Assembly: GCA_038207585.1 (NCBI GenBank)
Contig: JBBQZP010000003.1
Location: 1 to 64,000, forward strand
Direction of reading: 5' to 3'
Origin: JBBQZP01 sp038207585
GTDB taxonomy: Bacteria > Pseudomonadota > Alphaproteobacteria > Rhodobacterales > Rhodobacteraceae
DNA: 64,000 bases
Position 1 is the stretch's first letter; every line of letters starts with the position of its first letter. The notes under the pieces are model-generated. The model saw only the letters and a list, made by a program, of their open reading frames with translations, was not told the DNA's origin and did not search any database. The position numbers were made by a program, and so were the translations under genes. Positions 59,566 through 64,000 of this stretch are shown here, piece by piece.

Positions 59566-59984
59566 CGTTGCTGATCACCGTGACCGATGATATCGCCACT
59601 TGCCTTCAGTTGCGCCGGGTGGTGTTCATCCAAGAACAGGGCGTGCCCGAGGCGGACGAGCTTGATGACCTCGACCATACCGCGACGCATCTTCTGGCCA
59701 CCCTCAACGCCCAACCTATCGGCTCCGCCCGCCTTTTGACCGAAGGGCCGACCGGCAAGATCGGCCGCGTCTGCGTGTTACCTGCAGATCGTGGCGCGGG
59801 CCTTGGCGCTGCCCTGATCCGCGCCGCCATCGCACATTTCCGCACGCTCCCCCACCTCACCACCGCCAAACTCGGCGCGCAGACCCATGCCATCGCATTC
59901 TACGAAAAGTTGGGCTTCACTGCCACAGGCCCGGTCTACGACGATGCCGGCATCCCGCACCGCGACATGACCCTGCCGCTCTGA
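59562..59984 (+). CDS. GNAT family N-acetyltransferase (ElaA/YjcF type)
   Basis: 140 residues, begun inside the dapE stop (ATGA). FIQEQGVPEADELDDLDHTATHLLA, then RVCVLPADRGAGLGAALIRAAIAHF and AFYEKLGFTATGPVYDDAGIPHRDM are typical of the ElaA/YjcF-like group; the acetyl-CoA loop is in the second block. Its acceptor is unknown. It is linked to dapE by coupling only. Confidence 0.82.
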   Translation: MTLLITVTDDIATCLQLRRVVFIQEQGVPEADELDDLDHTATHLLATLNAQPIGSARLLTEGPTGKIGRVCVLPADRGAGLGAALIRAAIAHFRTLPHLTTAKLGAQTHAIAFYEKLGFTATGPVYDDAGIPHRDMTLPL

Positions 59985-60003
59985 CCCCCATCCTGCAGAC
60001 TTC

Positions 60004-60035
60004 ATTTTTGCAAAAAATACTCCCGCCGGAGGCTC
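60004..60035 (+). repeat. Intergenic repeat, copy 3 (TTTTTGCAAAAAATACTCC)
   Basis: ATTTTTGCAAAAAATACTCC starts at 60004 and continues CGCCGGAGGCTCCGC with a short hairpin GCCGGAGGC-type end. It is a shortened member of the same family as the copies at 27.8, 38.05 and 63.8 kb, and again follows a gene end (20 bases after the acetyltransferase stop). Confidence 0.5.
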
Positions 60036-60099
60036 CGCACTCACCCTGCGCGCTGCCTTTCGGGATGACGCGCCAAACCACGCGTGCTAGGGCAAGGCC

Positions 60100-62358
60100 A
60101 TGGACCAGATCCTCTCAAAAGCCCAGATCCTGCAATGGATCGCCGACAATCCGACGCTGACCGCCAAGCGTGACATCGCGAAAGCCTTCGGTATCCGGGG
60201 CGACGTCTTGCGCATCGAACTCAAGCGCGTCCTGCGCGAATTGGAGGCGGACGGCGCGCTTGCCCGCAAACGCCGCAGCTACCGCGACGCGGACAGCCTG
60301 CCACCGGTGTCGATCCTTCAGATCCTTGCCCCCGATCAGCAGGGCGATCTGTTCGCCCGCCCGCTGGAATGGGATGGCGAAGGGGCCGCCCCCCGCATCC
60401 TGATGATCACCCGCGCCTCTGATCCGGCCCTGGGGATCGGCGACCGCATCCTTGCCCGCCTGACCGAAGTCACCGATGAAACCCACAGCCACGAGGGCCG
60501 TCTGATCCGCAAGATCGGCTCCAACCCGCTGAAACTGCTGGGTATCTTTCGCGCAGGCTCGGACGGTGGCCGCATCCTGCCCATCGACAAGGGGTCTGAC
60601 AAGGAATGGACCGTCCGGCCCGACATGACCATGGGGGCCAAGGATGGTGAGTTGGTCGAGGCCGAACAGGCCGGCCCCAAACGCCTTGGCCTGCCTGCGG
60701 CCCGCATCGTGGCGCGGCTGGGCGACCCAAGCGGCCCGCGCGCGATCAGCCTGATCGCGATCCACCAGCACGGCATTCCCGACCAGTTCCCCGATGACGT
60801 GATCGCCGCCGCCGATGCCGCCACTCCGGCACCCATGGGCAAGCGCGAAGACCTGCGCGACCTTGATCTGGTGACGATCGACCCGATTGACGCCCGCGAC
60901 CGCGACGATGCGGTTTACGCCCACCCCGACGACAACCCGCAAAACCCCGGCGGTCATATCGTCTGGGTCGCCATCGCCGATGTCGCACACTACGTCCGCC
61001 CGAATTCCCCCTTGGACCACGAGGCGCGCCGCCGCAGCAACTCCACCTATTTCCCCGACCGTGTGGTGCCGATGCTGCCCGATGTGCTGTCGGGTGATCT
61101 GTGTTCGCTGCACGAACAGGTTGACCGCGCCTGTCTGGCGGTGCGGATGGTGTTGGATGCGCAGGGCCACAAGATTGCGCATCGTTTCACGCGCGGCATG
61201 ATGCGCTCCAAAGCCTCGCTTGATTATGCCGCCGTGCAATCGGCCATCGACGGCCTGCCGTCTGACAAGACCGCCCCCCTGCTCGACCCCGTGCTACGCC
61301 CGCTTTATGCGGCGTATGAGGCAACCAAGACCGCACGCGCCGAACGCCAGCCGCTTGACCTTGACCTGCCCGAACGCAAGATCGTGCTGGATGATGACGG
61401 TCAGGTTCTGTCAGTGGCCTTTCGCGACCGGCTGGACGCGCACCGCCTGATCGAAGAGTTCATGATCCTTGCCAACGTCGCCGCCGCCGAGGAACTGATC
61501 CGCCTGAAACGCCCGTTGCTGTACCGCGTGCACGAAGAACCCAGCCCCGAAAAGATGGATGCCCTGCGAGAGGTGGCCGAAGGCTCGGGCTTTACCCTTG
61601 CCAAGGGGCAGGTGCTGAAAACCGCACATCTGAACCGGCTTCTGGCGCAGGCCGAGGGCACCGAGTTTGACGAATTGATGAACATCTCTACCCTGCGGTC
61701 AATGACGCAGGCCTATTACCATCTTGAAAACTATGGCCATTTCGGGCTGGCACTGCGGTCTTACGCGCATTTCACCTCGCCCATCCGGCGATATTCCGAC
61801 CTGATCGTGCATCGCGCTTTGATTGCGGGCCACGGTTGGGGCGATGACGGGCTGTCGGTGTGGGATGTGGAAAATCTGGGCGAAACCGCCAAGCTGATTT
61901 CCGACAACGAACGCCGCAGCATGGTGGCTGAACGGGATACGACCGACCGCTATCTTGCCGCCTATCTGGCCGACCGTGTGGGGGCCGAATTTACCGGGCG
62001 CATTTCCGGCGTGCAGCGCTTTGGTCTGTTCGTGAAGCTGGATGAAACCGGGGCCGATGGTCTGGTGCCGATCCGCTCGGTCGGGCGCGAGTTCTTTCAT
62101 TTCGATGCCGACACCAGCACCCTGATGGGCGCTGATACCGGCATCACCATCGGCATCGGCCAGCGCGTTCTGGTGCGTCTGGCCGAAGCGGTGCCACTGA
62201 CTGGCGGGCTGATGCTGGATCTGTTGCAGCTTGACGACCGCAATCTGCCATCGGCGGGGCCACCCAAACGCGGGCGTGGCGGCCCCCGCAAACCCGGCAA
62301 GAACGCCGTGCGTGACGCCAAGGCCAAACGTAAAGTGACGCGCAACCGGCGGGGTTAG
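60100..62358 (+). CDS. rnr: Ribonuclease R
   Basis: 752 residues. An N-terminal helix-turn-helix region (SKAQILQWIADNPTLTAKRDIAKAFGI) and cold-shock-like beta barrel are followed by the RNB domain with DPIDARDRDDAVYA (catalytic aspartates, about 265-280), and YRVHEEPSPEKMD and YAHFTSPIRRYSDLIVHRAL. A C-terminal S1 domain begins VGAEFTGRISGVQRFGLFVKLDETGADGL, and a basic tail ends the protein. It degrades structured RNA 3' to 5' and works with SmpB/tmRNA on stalled messages. Confidence 0.95.
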   Translation: MDQILSKAQILQWIADNPTLTAKRDIAKAFGIRGDVLRIELKRVLRELEADGALARKRRSYRDADSLPPVSILQILAPDQQGDLFARPLEWDGEGAAPRILMITRASDPALGIGDRILARLTEVTDETHSHEGRLIRKIGSNPLKLLGIFRAGSDGGRILPIDKGSDKEWTVRPDMTMGAKDGELVEAEQAGPKRLGLPAARIVARLGDPSGPRAISLIAIHQHGIPDQFPDDVIAAADAATPAPMGKREDLRDLDLVTIDPIDARDRDDAVYAHPDDNPQNPGGHIVWVAIADVAHYVRPNSPLDHEARRRSNSTYFPDRVVPMLPDVLSGDLCSLHEQVDRACLAVRMVLDAQGHKIAHRFTRGMMRSKASLDYAAVQSAIDGLPSDKTAPLLDPVLRPLYAAYEATKTARAERQPLDLDLPERKIVLDDDGQVLSVAFRDRLDAHRLIEEFMILANVAAAEELIRLKRPLLYRVHEEPSPEKMDALREVAEGSGFTLAKGQVLKTAHLNRLLAQAEGTEFDELMNISTLRSMTQAYYHLENYGHFGLALRSYAHFTSPIRRYSDLIVHRALIAGHGWGDDGLSVWDVENLGETAKLISDNERRSMVAERDTTDRYLAAYLADRVGAEFTGRISGVQRFGLFVKLDETGADGLVPIRSVGREFFHFDADTSTLMGADTGITIGIGQRVLVRLAEAVPLTGGLMLDLLQLDDRNLPSAGPPKRGRGGPRKPGKNAVRDAKAKRKVTRNRRG

Positions 62359-62392
62359 GGACGGCTCTCTTTTCCCGCCTGCGCCGTTGCGC

Positions 62393-62398
62393 TATATT
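62393..62398 (+). promoter_or_regulatory. Possible -10 (TATATT) upstream of the lytic transglycosylase
   Basis: TATATT at 62393-62398 lies 35 bases before the start codon at 62433, in GCGCTATATTGTCC. A matching -35 at 17 bases is weak (around 62370). It is the only plausible promoter element in the short gap after rnr. Confidence 0.3.
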
Positions 62399-62432
62399 GT
62401 CCGCAACGACCCACCGGAAACAGGGGGCATTC

Positions 62433-63662
62433 ATGCGGGCACTTCTGGCAGGACTGTTAACGCTCATGGCAACGGACCTGCGCGCCGAGGCGGTTGTGTC
62501 GTCTGATCCGGCGTCCGAAATCGTGGCCGAAGATGCGGCCACCCTTGCCGCCTTCGCCGATTGGACCAAAGCCTTCCGCCCCCGCGCCATGGCCAAAGGC
62601 ATATACCCCGCCACCTTCGATGCGGCCTTTGCGGGCGTTTCCCATGACGCCGACGCCATCGCCAAAGACCGTAATCAGGCCGAATTCAACCGCACGATCT
62701 GGGCCTATCTCGATACCGCGGTATCGGACGCCCGCATCCAGAACGGCCGCGCGGCGCTGTTGCGGCATGGCATCGCGCTGAACCGGATCGAGGCGGCGTA
62801 TGGCGCGCCCAAAGAGGTGGTTGTGGCGATCTGGGGCATGGAAAGCAACTATGGCAAGTTTCGCGGCGACCGCCCGCTGATCTCATCCCTGGCGACGCTG
62901 GCCGCCGATGGCCGGCGCGGCGCGTTCTTTGAGGATCAGCTGATCGCAGTGCTGAAGATCCTGCAAAACGGCGATACAACGCCCGACCGGATGACCGGAA
63001 GTTGGGCGGGGGCTATGGGCCACACCCAGTTCATGCCGACCAGCTATCTGGCCCATGCGGTCGATTTCACCGGCGACGGACGGCGCGATATCTGGTCGGA
63101 TGACCCCACCGATGCGCTGGCCTCTACCGCTGCCTATCTGGCGGCCTCGGGCTGGCAAAAGGGCCTGCCTTGGGGGGTAGAGGTGACGCTGCCCGCTGGC
63201 TTTGATTACGACCTGTCCGGCAAAAGCCAATCCCGCAGCGGGGCCGACTGGCAGGCGCTTGGGCTGATCCGCGCGGATGGCACGCCCTGGCCCGCGCTGG
63301 ACCGCGCCTCGCTGCTGCTGCCCGCCGGGGCAAAGGGGCCTGCCTTCCTAATCACCGCCAATTTCAAGGCGATCAGCCGCTACAACGCCGCTGATGCCTA
63401 TGTGATCGCCGTGAGCCTTTTGTCCGACCGCCTGCACGGTGCGGGTCCGCTTGTCACCGAGTGGCCGCGTGCCGACCGTGCCCTGATGCGCGCGGAGCGC
63501 CGCGAACTGCAAAGCCTGCTGACGAAAGCGGGCTTTGATACCAGCGGCGCGGATGGCATCATCGGCCCCAACTCCATCACCGCGATCCGCGCCTATCAGC
63601 GCAGCGCGGGGCTGGTGCCCGACGGCTATGCCAACCTCGATCTTCTGAATCGCCTGCGCTGA
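62433..63662 (+). CDS. Lytic murein transglycosylase (MltB family) with peptidoglycan-binding domain
   Basis: 409 residues from the ATG at 62433 (AGGGGG before it). The start MRALLAGLLTLMATDLRA is a signal. The catalytic Glu lies in IWGMESNYGKFRGDRPL, then SWAGAMGHTQFMPTSYLAHAVDF and DDALASTAAYLAASGWQKGLPW-like TDALASTAAYLAASGWQKGL. The C-terminal PG_binding_1 domain has LQSLLTKAGFDTSGADGIIGPNSITAIRAYQ. It cleaves glycan strands in the periplasm. It is distinct from the Slt at 17.9-19.9 kb. Confidence 0.93.
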   Translation: MRALLAGLLTLMATDLRAEAVVSSDPASEIVAEDAATLAAFADWTKAFRPRAMAKGIYPATFDAAFAGVSHDADAIAKDRNQAEFNRTIWAYLDTAVSDARIQNGRAALLRHGIALNRIEAAYGAPKEVVVAIWGMESNYGKFRGDRPLISSLATLAADGRRGAFFEDQLIAVLKILQNGDTTPDRMTGSWAGAMGHTQFMPTSYLAHAVDFTGDGRRDIWSDDPTDALASTAAYLAASGWQKGLPWGVEVTLPAGFDYDLSGKSQSRSGADWQALGLIRADGTPWPALDRASLLLPAGAKGPAFLITANFKAISRYNAADAYVIAVSLLSDRLHGAGPLVTEWPRADRALMRAERRELQSLLTKAGFDTSGADGIIGPNSITAIRAYQRSAGLVPDGYANLDLLNRLR

Positions 63663-63962
63663 GCCGCGCGCTTTACCCGATCTTCATCCTGATTCGGCAC
63701 ACTGCCCCCGCGGAACAGGCTGGGAAGCCGATGACCGCCCGGTGAGAAGGCACCCCACGGCTGGAGAAATCCCCCGTCGGGGTGCCGGACGCCCCCCCTT
63801 TCCGCTCTGTCTGGCCCCTTCTTTCCGGCCCAAATATCCCGCGGGGGAAGCCCCAAAGGAACTTTGGGGCTTGTGGGGGCGCGAAGCCCCCGCCTGCCAT
63901 TCGCCACTGGAAATCCATTTCATTCAACGCTAGGCTTGTTCCTTGTTTGTTCAGGTTCATCC
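63663..63962. other. 300-base gap with repeat copy 4
   Basis: The region between the transglycosylase and the last gene holds one repeat copy (63829-63891) and otherwise only GC-rich sequence without a clear RNA gene, promoter or terminator. Small minus-strand frames here are mostly antisense to the repeat and have no ribosome binding site. Confidence 0.4.
63829..63891 (+). repeat. Intergenic repeat, copy 4 (CCAAATATCCCG with two hairpins)
   Basis: CCCAAATATCCCGCGGGGG begins at about 63829. Then AAGCCCCAAAG (63848-63858) pairs with CTTTGGGGCTT (63862-63872) around GAA, and GGGGGC (63875-63880) with GCCCCC (63886-63891) around GCGAA. The same core as the copies at 27.8 and 38.05 kb with the second hairpin shared with the 27.8-kb copy. 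Confidence 0.65.
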
Positions 63963-64000
63963 ATGCCCTTCGTCGAACTTTCCGCCACATCAAATTTCAC
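63963..64000 (+). CDS. 5' end of a gene, possibly error-prone DNA polymerase DnaE2
   Basis: An ATG at 63963 opens a frame running to the window edge, with 13 visible residues: MPFVELSATSNFT. F/Y-x-E-L-x-x-x-S-N-F-S/T is the start of DnaE-type polymerases (DnaE2 in particular, whose PHP domain begins this way). The fragment is too short to be sure. Confidence 0.35.
   Translation, partial: MPFVELSATSNF

Noticed and set aside
16773..60091. GCTAGG as a shared -10 element before ada, dapA and rnr
   Set aside because: At ada and rnr it lies only 7-8 bases from the ATG and equals the ribosome binding site; kept only as a note for dapA.
63673..63993. Minus-strand frames of 79-106 codons in the last gap
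   Set aside because: They run through the repeat hairpins and have no start signal; composition is that of the repeat.
1..64000. CRISPR arrays, insertion sequences, integrases, prophage genes
   Set aside because: No regular direct repeats with spacers, no terminal inverted repeats with a transposase, and no phage or integrase protein was seen.

Overview
The window is GC-rich, gene-dense chromosomal DNA from an alphaproteobacterium, most likely a member of the Rhodobacteraceae (Rhodobacter/Roseobacter group). The signs are the protein families and their order (slt-dapA, glnK-amtB, mnmD beside an FAD oxidoreductase, DUF2794, IalB, RidA-GDPD-FemAB-like, dapD/dapE), many ATGA or TGATG overlaps between genes, a perfect CtrA-type TTAA-N7-TTAA box, and a short intergenic repeat family. 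There is no rRNA, tRNA, CRISPR array, insertion sequence or prophage that I can support.

Layout. 1-2.0 kb: end of a cobalamin locus (cobC, cbiB) and a MOSC protein. 2.2-5.7 kb: smc on the minus strand. 5.8-6.7 kb: GFA-type protein and an acetyltransferase. 6.7-13.0 kb: a minus-strand dipeptide ABC transporter operon (dppABCDF) ending in an M24 peptidase, with an intrinsic terminator between dppA and dppB. 13.2-17.9 kb: FAD oxidoreductase/mnmD pair (tRNA wobble modification), two tandem EamA transporters, ada. 17.9-24.5 kb: slt, dapA, a third EamA transporter, a Hint-like protein under a CtrA box, a methyltransferase, a small ion channel and smpB. 24.5-29.7 kb: GST, a glycine-rich hydrophobic protein behind a structured leader, sseA, an aromatic/aspartate aminotransferase, and amtB-glnK. 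29.9-38.0 kb: a PBP1A-type enzyme, mlaA-mlaC, a type I secretion ABC/HlyD pair, RidA and GDPD. 38.1-49.3 kb: housekeeping and stress genes (FemAB-like, GST, pterin dehydratase, peroxiredoxin, ferredoxin reductase-like, rsmD, HAD, DUF2794, asparaginase, IalB, patatin, rlmN, CDF efflux). 49.3-52.9 kb: an RHH-type protein, a YcaQ-like protein, and a sorbosone-dehydrogenase-like protein coupled to a diheme cytochrome c. 52.9-59.6 kb: LOG, dapD, then an opposite-strand pair of Hint proteins (one with a choice-of-anchor-L domain), dapE. 59.6-64.0 kb: acetyltransferase, rnr, a lytic transglycosylase, and the first codons of a gene that may be dnaE2.

How the genes work together. dapA, dapD and dapE supply diaminopimelate for lysine and peptidoglycan, and Slt, MltB and the PBP remodel that wall. 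The dpp operon plus the peptidase imports and cuts peptides; AmtB/PII handle ammonium. The most unusual material is a set of three Hint-fold proteins. One keeps the catalytic Cys and His and is fused to a choice-of-anchor-L domain without a Sec signal, and two have lost catalytic residues. A type I exporter elsewhere in the window could secrete them. Both Hint loci sit within or between diaminopimelate-pathway genes. Starts given here are reasoned from ribosome binding sites and family length, not tested.
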